64,000 nucleotides of DNA, from positions 73,725,001-73,789,000 of the forward strand of contig CM042018.1 in assembly GCA_023525975.1 (NCBI GenBank), written 5' to 3'. The translations under genes and the position numbers were made by a program. The notes below the pieces were generated by a model that did no database searches, had not been told where the DNA came from, and saw nothing but the letters and a program-made list of their open reading frames with translations. Of this stretch, positions 24,348 through 34,567 are shown piece by piece; the first letter of the stretch is position 1, and each line of letters begins with the position of its first letter. The stretch comes from Smallanthus sonchifolius. Lineage: Eukaryota > Streptophyta > Magnoliopsida > Asterales > Asteraceae.

Positions 24348-25245
24348 AGGTGAGTTTCACTAATCCCCCTTTTTTTCTAAGTTTTGAAATGATTTGGGGT
24401 GGAAACATACTTGTAAAAGAATTTTCGTATGTAAATGAATGAAACTAATGATCTGACTGTATGTATGTATTGAGGGAACAACAAAGCGCTTAAAGTCCTC
24501 GAAATAAATTAGTAACCATTAGCTATGGATTAGGCCCGGGATTTTATGAATAGTACTATTGGGGGTGACGCTCCCGGTCATGGTTAGTCGCGCTAACCAG
24601 GGGTCCAAATGGCCGAATGACCGCATATTGTCTTACTCGCAGAAAGGCGAGGTGAGGCACAGAAAGTTGGGGTTTGGTTACGGTCTCGTACATTACATAC
24701 TATTTTGTATTCCTTGCAAGCTTACAAATGGGGTCAATAGATCGGATTAGTATTCTTATTCATTGGTAATACATACAAAAGAGTACTGATCAGGGTAAAA
24801 TGATCAGGTTTTGTACAAAAGAGTTCTGATCAGGGTAAAATGATCAGGTTTTAAACAAAAGTGTTCTGATCAGGGTAAAATGATCAAGTTTTATACAAAA
24901 GAGTTCTGATCAGGGTAAAATGATCAGGTTTTGTACAAAAGAGTTCTGATCAGGGTAAAATGATCAGGTTTTGTACAAAAGAGTTCTGATCAGGGTAAAG
25001 TGATCAGGTTTTAAAGTAAAGAGTTCTGATCAGGGTAAAGTGATCAGGTTTTAAAGTAAAGAGTTCTGATTAGGTCAAAGTGATCAGGTTTTAAACCAAA
25101 GAGTTCTGATCAGGTTAAAATGATCAGGTCTAACAAAGAGTATCGATCGAAAAATGATCAGGTTTAAACATTGGGTTTATAATAACTCTTTATATTATTT
25201 GTGAACTCACCAACCTCGTGTTGACAGTTTTAAGTATGTTTTCAG
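24348..25245 (+). other. Possible LTR intron of gypsy B
   Basis: CAAGGTGAGTTTC (donor-like; intron would start at 24350) and GTTTTCAGG (acceptor-like, AG at 25244-25245) bracket the 40-bp array. The same order and similar spacing occur in the F and gypsy C LTRs. Inference only. Confidence 0.35.
24781..25131 (+). repeat. 40-bp tandem repeat in gypsy B 5' LTR
   Basis: Nine 40-base units of the type GAGTTCTGATCAGGGTAAAA plus a second half ending in ACAAAA. Each contains CTGATCA and TGATCAG as an inverted pair. The 3' LTR copy is 33086-33436 with the same unit number. Confidence 0.9.
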
Positions 25246-25517
25246 GAAATTGAACGTGGTCATCAGGTTAGCAATGTAGGATACATGCATGCACGTGGAT
25301 ACGGCTTTTGGGAGGATTTCTCTTGTATAACTCATGGTCTTGAGTCATATTTGCGAAATCTTAACCTTTTGTAAACTCAAGTTGATATTTTGTACTATAA
25401 ATATTTTAAACTCGATTATGTATCCAATTACATGTATGTGTTTGCGGTAATCATATGCTTTGGAAACCAGTGAAAGTCGCGCCTCGCGTTTCCGCCCTGG
25501 CGGGGTGTGATAGAACT

Positions 25518-25529
25518 TGGTATCAGAGC
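25518..25529 (+). other. Gypsy B primer-binding site (initiator Met tRNA)
   Basis: TGGTATCAGAGC begins five bases after the LTR end. Confidence 0.88.
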
Positions 25530-25660
25530 CATTGATTATAGCGAACTAGGTGTCTAAAAATGGAACCTAGTCTATAATTTGAATGACTCACTAAAATGTT
25601 TTCATTGCATAAGCATTGCATAACCAGTCATCATGTCATGTGGATATTGTAGTCACAAGT

Positions 25661-26419
25661 ATGTCGTCACATTCACACTCTGACCCCGTCTCTGACCATG
25701 AATCCAATGAGGAACTTCCCGCCACACGCCCCAAAAATCGAGTACAAGTTCGCAGCTCCACACCACCCAATGTCGCCCTGGGAGAACCGCCTATAATCTA
25801 CCGAAAGAAAAGCGGAGGACCGATTAAAGTACAAAGTGCTAGGAAGAAGGTTCGACTTCCGCGCAAGAGAAACCTGGCAGCCCGTGACCCGAAAGACTTG
25901 GAGACCGATGAGGAACCACCGAGGCAACGACCCTGTTACCACCCTACGGTGGGGACTATCCGTTGGATGCCTCGTACCCTGGCACGATGGAGGGAGATGG
26001 AGAGCATTCCATCTACCTTTGAGCTCGGAGAGTCCTCCAACTCTCCAACACCCCTACCCCACACTGGGGAAGCCATGGAGCTCACAGTGCCTACATTAGT
26101 AGCACGTGTTCATACGCACGAAGAGTGTCTGGATGATCTCCTAGATGATATTCGGGCACAGGGGGATGCAACCATGCGCTTACGTCAAGGGCTCGGATCT
26201 CGAGTACAGACTCTGGAGGGTAGCACTCAAGACATACAGAGTGCCACTGACTACCTCGAGTTAAGAGCTGATATGGACTGGCAGTTCACTCTTACGGTCC
26301 GAGACATGGTGGAGGCGCTGGAAGAAAGGACTTTAGCTGCAGAGTTTGTGGCAAGGGCTAGCTTTGTCATGGCAGGACTAGCCATGATGATTGGGTTGTA
26401 CTCTCACTTCTTCTTTTAA
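25661..26419 (+). CDS. Extra ORF before gag in gypsy B, with C-terminal hydrophobic segment
   Basis: The ATG at 25661 starts MSSHSHSDPVSDHESNEELP; an in-frame extension upstream has only a TTG. The protein is 252 residues with no internal stop. Visible parts: an acidic N-terminus, a basic middle (KKVRLPRKRNLAARDPK), a region of helical heptad character (about residues 140-225: TLVARVHTHEECLDDLLDDI and onward), and a last stretch of about 20 mostly hydrophobic residues ending GLYSHFFF that could span a membrane. It lies between the primer site and gag, where chromoviruses normally have only leader. Gypsy C has no counterpart. I do not recognise the family and assign no function. An intact frame in an otherwise lightly damaged element hints at recent coding use. 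Confidence 0.6.
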   Translation: MSSHSHSDPVSDHESNEELPATRPKNRVQVRSSTPPNVALGEPPIIYRKKSGGPIKVQSARKKVRLPRKRNLAARDPKDLETDEEPPRQRPCYHPTVGTIRWMPRTLARWREMESIPSTFELGESSNSPTPLPHTGEAMELTVPTLVARVHTHEECLDDLLDDIRAQGDATMRLRQGLGSRVQTLEGSTQDIQSATDYLELRADMDWQFTLTVRDMVEALEERTLAAEFVARASFVMAGLAMMIGLYSHFFF

Positions 26420-26674
26420 ACCTATTATGGGCGGGTTGTGCCCATAGCACATTATGTAGTTTAAAACTTGGTACTGATGTGGTCATGAGAACCCATCCCT
26501 TTTGTATCCTTGTCTTTTGGAACAATGTACTATATATGTTTTAACTATGTATGTGATGGGTTATGTTGTAATGATGGTTGTTCACGTTTGATGTTGTTGT
26601 ATCCTTATGACATGATCTATCATTATTATTATATAATGTTGCTTCTTTTTAATGGATATGTTAGAAAGAACGTC
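26420..26674 (+). other. Gypsy B intergenic leader between extra ORF and gag
   Basis: T-rich and A+T-rich sequence, without supported gene content. Its pyrimidine richness would suit an untranslated leader or the 3' end of an intron. Confidence 0.4.
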
Positions 26675-28040
26675 ATGGCACCTAAGCGTGGGACACCCCG
26701 TAACACTACTGGTGACAACAACGAGACAATTTCTCCAAACATGGAACAACTAATAGCACAACGAGTAGCTGCCGCCATAGAGCAGTATGAAGCAAACCGA
26801 AATAGCGGAGGAGGTGCAGGAGGTAGCGGTACCGCAGGGGGTAGCGGTACAGTAGGAGGTTCCGGAGGGTCCGGAGGTAATAAAAATAATTAAGCCATAA
26901 CACATAGTCATGATCCGAATTAATGACGTTATGACTTGTGATCCTGCAGATGCTCCAAATAGGAAGTGTACCTACAAGGCCTTCCTATCCTGCAAACCCT
27001 GCAGTTTCAATGGCACCGAGGGTGCAGTTGGTCTGATGAGATGGATAGAAAAGATGGAGTCGGTGATTGATATTAGTGAATGCACTGCTGACTGCATGGT
27101 GAAGTATTCTACATGTACGCTCTCTGATAAAGCTTTAACTTGGTGGAATACTCAAATGAGGACTTTGGGAAGAGAAACAGCGTACCAATTATCTTGGGAA
27201 GACTTGAAAAACATGATGATTGAGGAATACTGTCCTCGAAACGAATTGCAAAAGATTGAAACTGAGATGTGGAACCTACAGATGATAGGAGATGATGTAG
27301 TGGGATACACCGACCGCTTCAATGAATTGGCACTTCTGGTACCGCATATAGTTACACCAGAACATAAGCGTGTTGAGAGGTATCTGTGGGGCCTTGCGCC
27401 TCAAATTCGTAGCATAGTAACATCATCTAATCCAATAGATGCCAAGAGTGCTATAACTTTAGCATTCAAACTAAAGGATGATGCAGTACGTAATGAATTG
27501 TTTGTGAGAAAGGAGAACGAAGAAAGTAGATCTGGAGAGAAAAGGAAATGGATGGGAAATTCAAGTAACAAATCTGGAAAACAAGAGTTTAAGAAACAAG
27601 GAACTGTGAAGGCTTTTGCAGCCAACACAGTGGAAAGAAAGGAGTATGATAGGGGCCTACCGAGATGTAAGAGGTGTGGAAATCATCACGCCGGTGTTTG
27701 CATCAAGTGTGGAAAATGCGACAAGTTTGGTCACACCACTCAAGCTTGTCGAAGTAATAACCGAACGGGGAAAATCAAGCCGGGATGTTTCGTATGTGGT
27801 GACCTGAAACACTTCAAGAAGGATTGTCCCAAGTGGAAGAATCAGAACAACGCCCAGGCACCAGGGAGGGCATTTGTGATGGGTGCAAGGGACGCGCGCC
27901 AGGACCCGAACATCGTCACTGGTACGTTCCCGATAAATAATCACTATGCCTCTGTACTTTTTGATTCAGGTGCGGATATGAGCTTTGTGTCGAATGATTT
28001 TAAATCCTTACTCGGTATTAAGGCCAGCAAACTAGATTAA
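26675..28040 (+). pseudogene. Gypsy B gag with zinc knuckles and start of protease
   Basis: The ATG at 26675 (CGTCATGGCACC) begins MAPKRGTPRNTTGDN and leads into a Gly/Ser-rich run before a TAA at 26891. The rest of gag is in another frame from about 26910, so a small indel separates them. The second frame (26910-28040) has the capsid-type retrotransposon gag domain (RWIEKMESVIDISECTADC ... LTWWNTQM ... ELALLVPHIVTPEHKRVERY), then CCHC-type knuckles (CKRCGNHHAGVC, CGKCDKFGHTTQAC, CFVCGDLKHFKKDC; about 27667-27830), and the aspartic protease motif LFDSGADMSFVS (27958). A TAA at 28038-28040 interrupts the same frame that continues into pol. Confidence 0.88.
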
Positions 28041-31000
28041 AGTTATACAATTGAATTAGCAAATGGGAAATTAATAGAAACCGGAGAGGTCTTTAGGGGT
28101 TGTACTTTATGTTTAGAAAACCATACATTCAATATAGACCTTCTACCCGTCGAACTAGGGAGTTTTGATATTGTTATTGGTATGGATTGGTTAACCAAGA
28201 ATCATGCCGAGATAGTATGCTTCGAGAAGATTGTACATATCCCACTACCAAGCAGAGAAATTCTTTCAATTCAAGGCGAAAAGTGTAGAACGATGTTAAA
28301 AACGATAAACTGCATGAAAGCTCATAAGTTTCTACGCAAGGGTTATTGTGCATTCCTGGCTCACATCGTCGAGAGGAAACCCGAAGAACGTCTACTTGAG
28401 GACATACCAATCGTCAGAGATTACTCGGAGGTATTTCCCAAAGACCTACCAGGAATACCACCATCAAGACAAGTCGAGTTTCGGATCGACCTAGTACCAG
28501 GAGCCGCACCAGTTGCACGATCTCCGTATCGTCTAGCCCCTTCCGAGATGCAGGAACTGTCGAGCCAACTACAAGAGTTACTTGACAAAGGTTTCATAAG
28601 ACCGAGTTTCTCACCATGGGGAGCTCCGGTCCTATTTGTAAAGAAAAAGGATGGAACCTTTAGAATGTGCATTGATTATCGAGAGTTGAACAAACTGACA
28701 ATCAAAAATCGGTATCCTCTTCCTCGAATAGACGATTTGTTTGATCAACTTCAAGGTTCCAGTTTCTATTCTAAAATTGATCTACGATCAGGGTATCATC
28801 AACTGAAAATTCAGGAAGAAGATATACCAAAAATGGCTTTTAGGACTCGTTACGGTCACTACGAGTTCCTAGTTATGCCATTTGGCTTGACTAATGCACC
28901 AGCTGTTTTCATGGATCTCATGAACCGCGTGTGCAAGCCGTACTTGGACAAATTCGTGATTGTGTTTATCGATGACATATTAATATATTCACGAACCAAG
29001 GAGGAACATGAACATCATTTAAAATTAATCTTGGAATTACTCAGGAATGAGAAGCTTTATGCCAAATTCTCTAAGTGTAAGTTTTGGATCCAAGAAGTTC
29101 ATTTTCTCGGACATGTCATCAATAAGAAAGGTATCCATGTGGATCCATCCAAGATTGAAGCTATCAAAAACTGGGAAGCACCAAGAACTCCGACTGAGGT
29201 GCGTCAATTTCTGGGTTTGGCAGGATATTACAGACGATTTATCGAGAATTTTTCAAAGATAGCCTTGCCTTTGACCACGTTAACTCAAAAGGATAAAAAG
29301 TTTGATTGGACTGATAAACAAGAATCAGCGTTTCAATTGTTGAAGCAAAAGCTTTGCAGTGCACCAATCCTATCCCTTCCTGAAGGAACTGACAATTTCA
29401 TCGTGTACTGCGACGCATCACACCAAGGTCTGGGGTGTGTATTGATGCAGAGAGAAAAATTCATAGCGTATGCATCCAGACAGCTAAAAGTACATGAGAA
29501 AAATTATACGACTCACGATCTGGAATTGGGTGCTGTCGTGTTTGCTCTCAAGATTTGGAGACATTACTTATACGGTACAAAATGTACTATTTTTACAGAT
29601 CACAAGAGTCTCCAGCACATCTTTAATCAGAAAGAACTTAACATGAGGCAACGTCGTTGGGTAGAACTACTGAATGATTACGACTGTGATATCAAGTATC
29701 ACCCTGGTAAGGCAAACGTCGTAGCAGATGCCTTGAGTCGTAAAGAACGAGTTAAAACACTCCGTGTTCGTGCCCTAGAATTGACAATTCATACGAGTCT
29801 CACGACTCAAATTCGGATGGCACAACAAGAGGCAATCAAAGAGGAAAACAGTCAGAATGAAGCTTTACGAGGAATGATAAAGCAGTTGGAACCAAAGCCA
29901 GATGACACTTTATACTTCATGAATAGAATTTGGGTGCCATGTATTGGTAACTTACGGAAGTTGGTTATGGACGAAGCCCACAAGTCCAGGTACTCCATTC
30001 ATCCAGGTTCGGATAAAATGTATAAGGATCTGAAAGAATTCTACTGGTGGCCGAACATGAAAGGAGAAATTGCTATTTATGTCGGTAAATGCCTGACATG
30101 TTCAAAAGTAAAGGCAGAACATCAGAAACCGTTGGGATTGTTACAACAACCCGAGATACCTCAATGGAAATGGGAACAGATTTCCATGGATTTCATTACA
30201 AAGTTACCCAAGACGTCGAGCGGGTATGACACTATATGGGTAATCGTCGATCGTTTGACGAAATCAGCTCATTTTCTACCCATCAAAGAAACGGATAAAA
30301 CCGAGAAACTTGCAAAACTTTATATCAAGGAAATTGTGGCTAGGCATGGAGTGCCAATTTCTATTATCTCTGATAGAGACAGCAGATTCGTGTCTAGAAT
30401 CTGGAAATCATTACAAGAAGCCATGGGCACACGTCTTGACATGAGCACGGCCTATCACCCACAAACAGATGGTCAAAGTGAAAGAACTATTCAAACCTTA
30501 GAGGATATGCTCCGTGCGTGTGCAATTGACTTCGGTGGAAATTGGGATACTCATTTGCCACTAGCTGAGTTTTCATACAATAACAGTTACCACACCAGCA
30601 TCAAAGCCGCTCCGTTTGAGGCCTTGTATGGTCGAAAATGTCGTTCACCGCTATGTTGGGCGGAGGTTGGCGACAAACATTTAACCGGTCCTGAAGTTAT
30701 TCAAGAGACCACGGACAAGATTTTCAAAATCAAGGATCGTCTGAAAGCCGCCCGTGACAGACAAAAGAGTTACGCGAATAACAGACGAAGACCTTTAGAA
30801 TTCCAAGAGGGAGACAAAGTCATGTTAAAGGTCTCACCTTGGAAAGGAGTTGCAAGATTTGGCAACCGTGGCAAGCTTAACCCTAGATACGTTGGACCAT
30901 TTGAAATATTGGCTAGGGTTGGCCCTGTAGCTTACAAGCTCAAGTTTCCACAAGAACTAAGCAATATACATGATACGTTTCATGTGTCAAATCTCAAGAA

Positions 31001-31253
31001 GTGCTTATCAGACGACACATTAATTATACCGCCTGATGAGATTCACATAGACGACAAGTTGCACTTCATTGAGGAACCTATGGAAGTCACAGATTGGAAG
31101 GTTCAGAGAACAAGGCGCAGCCGTGTTAAGCTGGTCAAGGTACGTTGGAATTCAAAGCGCGGCCCCGAGTATACGTGGGAGCGGGAAGATAAAATGAAAT
31201 CCAAGTACCCGTCATTGTTTACAAACACTCCAAGTCAGAGTGACAAGAACTGA
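28041..31253 (+). CDS. Gypsy B pol: protease end, RT, RNase H, integrase, chromodomain-like tail
   Basis: The frame is open from just after the TAA to TGA 31251-31253. It continues the protease (IGMDWLTKN, 28179), then RT with [20 protein letters not shown] and the [10 protein letters not shown] active site (about 28964), RNase H ([16 protein letters not shown], then [10 protein letters not shown]), an HHCC integrase zinc domain ([11 protein letters not shown] ... [11 protein letters not shown]), and the integrase core with Asp in MDFITKLP, Asp in SDRDSRF, and Glu in [12 protein letters not shown]. The C-terminus holds [20 protein letters not shown], the chromodomain-like tail of Tekay/Del elements, thought to guide insertion into heterochromatin. 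Only the stop just upstream separates it from gag. Confidence 0.93.
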   Translation, partial: SYTIELANGKLIETGEVFRGCTLCLENHTFNIDLLPVELGSFDIVIGMDWLTKNHAEIVCFEKIVHIPLPSREILSIQGEKCRTMLKTINCMKAHKFLRKGYCAFLAHIVERKPEERLLEDIPIVRDYSEVFPKDLPGIPPSRQVEFRIDLVPGAAPVARSPYRLAPSEMQELSSQLQELLDKGFIRPSFSPWGAPVLFVKKKDGTFRMCIDYRELNKLTIKNRYPLPRIDDLFDQLQGSSFYSKIDLRSGYHQLKIQEEDIPKMAFRTRYGHYEFLVMPFGLTNAPAVFMDLMNRVCKPYLDKFVIVFIDDILIYSRTKEEHEHHLKLILELLRNEKLYAKFSKCKFWIQEVHFLGHVINKKGIHVDPSKIEAIKNWEAPRTPTEVRQFLGLAGYYRRFIENFSKIALPLTTLTQKDKKFDWTDKQESAFQLLKQKLCSAPILSLPEGTDNFIVYCDASHQGLGCVLMQREKFIAYASRQLKVHEKNYTTHDLELGAVVFALKIWRHYLYGTKCTIFTDHKSLQHIFNQKELNMRQRRWVELLNDYDCDIKYHPGKANVVADALSRKERVKTLRVRALELTIHTSLTTQIRMAQQEAIKEENSQNEALRGMIKQLEPKPDDTLYFMNRIWVPCIGNLRKLVMDEAHKSRYSIHPGSDKMYKDLKEFYWWPNMKGEIAIYVGKCLTCSKVKAEHQKPLGLLQQPEIPQWKWEQISMDFITKLPKTSSGYDTIWVIVDRLTKSAHFLPIKETDKTEKLAKLYIKEIVARHGVPISIISDRDSRFVSRIWKSLQEAMGTRLDMSTAYHPQTDGQSERTIQTLEDMLRACAIDFGGNWDTHLPLAEFSYNNSYHTSIKAAPFEALYGRKCRSPLCWAEVGDKHLTGPEVIQETTDKIFKIKDRLKAARDRQKSYANNRRRPLEFQEGDKVMLKVSPWKGVARFGNRGKLNPRYVGPFEILARVGPVAYKLKFPQELSNIHDTFHVSNLKKCLSDDTLIIPPDEIHIDDKLHFIEEPMEVTDWKVQRTRRSRVKLVKVRWNSKRGPEYTWEREDKMKSKYPSLFTNTPSQSDKN

Positions 31254-31270
31254 ATTTCGGGACGAAATTC
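31252..31270 (+). other. Palindrome before the gypsy B polypurine tract
   Basis: GAATTTCGGGACGAAATTC, an 8-bp stem with a 3-base loop, overlaps the pol stop codon. Equivalents occur in D (52034-52052) and gypsy C (61923-61943). Confidence 0.7.
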
Positions 31271-31277
31271 TCTGTAA

Positions 31278-31288
31278 CATGGGGAGAA
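31278..31288 (+). other. Gypsy B polypurine tract
   Basis: CATGGGGAGAA directly precedes the 3' LTR. Confidence 0.8.
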
Positions 31289-33818
31289 TGTGACACCCAG
31301 CATTTCAGGTCAATATCCACATTTCATAAACGCACGTTCATAATTATTATTTCCTGATATTTATTTTGACTAAGTAAAGTCAAGGAGTCTAGCAAAGGAA
31401 TTTATTCTAAGTCTAGTAAATCTTAATGAATTACTAGAAAAAGTAAGCAGAATAACCCGACTAAATGCGAACGTAAATGGTTAAATAAAATAACCAGAAA
31501 AATATACATATATATATGTTACACAAAATTTAACCAAGATTTTAATAATTTCTTCAACGAGCCATAAAATGGTTAAAAATTTTAATACCGTGAAGAATCG
31601 AAACCGAATTAAATTACCCCTTTAAAACTCTAATTGATACTAATATCATTAATAAATTAATGATTAAAATTTGTTATCATTAACCCCAAACCCACTTCTT
31701 GACTTTCTTGGCCGAGAGTCAGGGGAGCCATGCTCCCACTTGCCTGATTCACTCTGATTCAGATGAAAACCATACCCTTCAGTCGAAACTTCACCATCCC
31801 TTTCAAACCTTCTCATTTTCTTACGGCAAATTCCCAATATCTCCTTCAAATCGAAGTCCAGTTCAAGGCAAAATTCATCAGATTTCAGTGCTATAAGAAG
31901 AGTTTCCAGTGTGTTCTCAAGAATCGAGCTAAGGAGCTCAAGATCATTCTCTGTTTCTCTAGAAATCACCATTCTCTGTTTGAGGTAAAAACTCGATATT
32001 ATCCATTTACGTTTTCGTTAAAACCGTAACTAAACATACAAATCGTTCAAACGAAACTAAGATAACAAGAAAAGTGTGTCAAATTCAAGATTTGAACATA
32101 AAAATATACAGAGTGAATTATGTAAATCGAAGTGCAGGTAGTTTCGATACCTGTTGGTCAATCGAAACTGGGAGTTTCGATACCAGTTATTCAATCGAAA
32201 CTAGAAGTTTTGATACCGGTTGTTCTATCGAAACTAGAAGTTTCGATATCTGTTTGTTCAATCGAAACTAGGTAGTTTCGATACATATTGCTTAATCGAA
32301 ACTAGGTAGTTTCGATGCCTATTACATAATCGAAACTAGGAGTTTCGATACCTGTTTTGCTCAGTCGAAACTAGGAAGTTTCGACATCTGTTCTATTCAA
32401 TCGAAACTAAGAAAGTTTCGATACCTGTTCATCAGCCCCATTGGGCAGTAACTCAGAACTATTTTCATAACGAACCAAGTGTTGGGAAAAACTAAAAAGA
32501 TAATTAAAACAAAAGCAATCAGAACAGCTAAGTCGGGTGAACAACTTGCGTTTAAGACGGGTAGTCTTAACGTGTATGTTATCCTTGTGTAAATAGGATA
32601 CGAATAGGCGAATCTGCCGTCATTCAAATATTTGCTAGCATTCATATTGTCAAGGTGAGTTTCACTAATCCCCCTTTTTTTCTAAGTTTTGAAATGATTT
32701 GGGGTGGAAACATACTTGTAAAAGAATTTTCGTATGTAAATGAATGAAACTAATGATCTGACCGTATGTATGTATTGAGGGAACAACAAAGCGCTTAAAG
32801 TCCTCGAAATAAATTAGTAACCATTAGCTATGGATTTAGCCCGGGATTTTATGAATAGTACTATTGGGGGTGACGCTCCCGGTCATGGTTAGTCGCGCTA
32901 ACCAGGGGTCCAAATGGCCGAATGACCGCATATTGTCTTACTCGCAGAAAGGCGAGGTGAGGCACAGAAAGTTGGGGTTTGGTTACGGTCTCGTACATTA
33001 CATACTATTTTGTATTCCTTGCAAGCTTACAAATGGGGTCAATAGATCGGATTAGTATTCTTATTCATTGGTAATACATACAAAAGAGTACTGATCAGGG
33101 TAAAATGATCAGGTTTTGTACAAAAGAGTTCTGATCAGGGTAAAATGATCAGGTTTTAAACAAAAGAGTTCTGATCAGGGTAAAATAATCAGGTTTTATA
33201 CAAAAGAGTTCTGATCAGGGTAAAATGATCAGGTTTTGTACAAAAGAGTTCTGATCAGGGTAAAATGATCAGGTTTTGTACAAAAGAGTTCTGATCAGGG
33301 TAAAGTGATCAGGTTTTAAAGTAAAGAGTTCTGATCAGGGTAAAGTGATCAGGTTTTAAAGTAAAGAGTTCTGATTAGGTCAAAGTGATCAGGTTTTAAA
33401 CCAAAGAGTTCTGATCAGGTTAAAATGATCAGGTCTAACAAAGAGTATCGATCGGAAAATGATCAGGTTTAAACATTGGGTTTATAATAACTCTTTATAT
33501 TAATTTGTGAACTCACCAACCTCGTGTTGACAATTTTAAGTATGTTTTCAGGAAATTGAACGTGGTCATCAGGTTAGCAATGTAGGATACATGCATGCAC
33601 GTGGATACGGCTTTTGGGAGGATTTCTCTTGTATAACTCATGGTCTTGAGTCATATTTGCGAAATCTTAACCTTTTGTAAACTCAAGTTGATATTTTGTA
33701 CTATAAATATTTTTAACTCGATTATGTATCCAATTACATGTATGTGTTTGCGGTAATCATATGCTTTGGAAACCAGTGAAAGTCGCGCCTCGCGTTTCCG
33801 CCCTGGCGGGGTGTGATA
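31289..33818 (+). repeat. Gypsy B 3' LTR (2530 bp)
   Basis: It begins TGTGACACCC and ends GTGTGATA. Differences from the 5' LTR are few: a short deletion near 31531, loss of part of the first palindrome unit near 32135, and scattered substitutions. Confidence 0.95.
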
Positions 33819-33823
33819 TGTAT

Positions 33824-34534
33824 ACAACAGTGAAAAAGGAAGAGGAAGAAAGACTGGAAAAGAGACCAGTTAAGAAACAAAGAACCTCTGCACCAGAAAC
33901 TACTTCCTCTCTCCAAACACCATCCACAAATATCCCCAAGGCTTCCACTACTCCACCCAAAAAGTCCAAGTCATCCCACTCAGCTCCCACTCATCAACAG
34001 CCTCCCTTGAAGATACCCAAACCCACTCCTAAACCAGAAGACTCAAGAAATATAGTTAACTGGTTCTACAATTCACAAGATCAAGTGTTTGAGATCTTCA
34101 GGGGGAGAACTGAGAGAAAAAGATCCACTTACATGTCTGTTGATGAGGTTCTGCAATTACCTGATTCCGATCTTCAAAGAATTTTAGAGCTGGGTGAAGC
34201 TCATAAGCCTACAAATGAGAGTGGGAAACATCTTATGCTAGCTATCAGATACTACTTCAATCCTAGCAAAGATGTGGTCATGAATATCAAACCACTCAAG
34301 TCTCACTCTCCATTTGTATCTTGGTCCTATAATGCTGATTTGGATGAATTCACTTTGATTGACGTAAAGAAGCAGCAGATGAGATGTTCTAGCAAAGCTA
34401 TCTACAAAATGCCACACAAAGACATCAAGAATCTGTCTGAACTTCCATTGAATAATCCCAGCAAGGATCAAAGACGCTATGAGGTGGAAAGAATAGTCAG
34501 CCATATGCAAAAGCTTCAGCAACAAAGGGACTAG
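33824..34534 (+). pseudogene. Copia B accessory 3' ORF, part after gypsy B insertion
   Basis: The frame of 19406-22966 resumes directly after the TSD (TTVKKEEEERLEKRPVKKQR) and ends at TAG 34532-34534. The insert plus one TSD is 10857 bases, a multiple of three, so excision restores the frame. After a Ser/Thr/Pro-rich linker come two related modules of about 35 residues: NIVNWFYNSQDQVFEIFRGR (from 34049) and FVSWSYNADLDEFTLIDVKK (from about 34314), each followed by a Pro-ending helix-like segment (QLP, KMP). Copia A has matching modules at its C-terminus. The apparent ATG at 33761 lies in gypsy B LTR sequence and is not the real start. Confidence 0.8.
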
Positions 34535-34556
34535 AAGAATTTTGGTAGCATGAGTC

Positions 34557-34567
34557 TATGGGGAGTT
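34557..34567 (+). other. Copia B polypurine tract
   Basis: CTATGGGGAGTT directly precedes the 3' LTR. Confidence 0.75.

Larger units (their letters stand above)
22967..25512 (+). repeat. Gypsy B 5' LTR (2546 bp) with two tandem arrays
   Basis: It contains the palindrome array TCGAAACTAGGAGTTTCGA (nine units, 23824-24120), a splice-donor-like site (24348-24356), a 40-bp tandem array (24781-25131) and an acceptor-like TTTTCAGG (25240-25247). ORFs here repeat in the 3' LTR and are not genes. Confidence 0.95.
22967..33818 (+). mobile_element. Gypsy B: Tekay/Del-like chromovirus, innermost insertion
   Basis: LTRs 22967-25512 and 31289-33818 are nearly identical. The TSD TGTAT is perfect (22962-22966 and 33819-33823). 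The element is 10,852 bp. Order: primer site, an extra ORF (25661-26419), gag, protease, RT, RNase H, integrase with a chromodomain-like tail, a hairpin motif, purine tract and 3' LTR. The pol reading frame from 28041 to 31253 is open throughout. LTR identity and few coding lesions fit the most recent insertion in the nest. LTR termini are TG...TA, not TG...CA, as fixed by the TSD. Confidence 0.96.

Noticed and set aside
24781..25131. Regular 40-bp repeats resembling a CRISPR array
   Set aside because: Units are contiguous with no unique spacers, are duplicated in both LTRs, and the genome is a plant.
33761..33823. ATG at 33761 as start of a separate gene
   Set aside because: The first residues are encoded by gypsy B LTR and TSD. 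The frame is the tail of the copia B 3' ORF.
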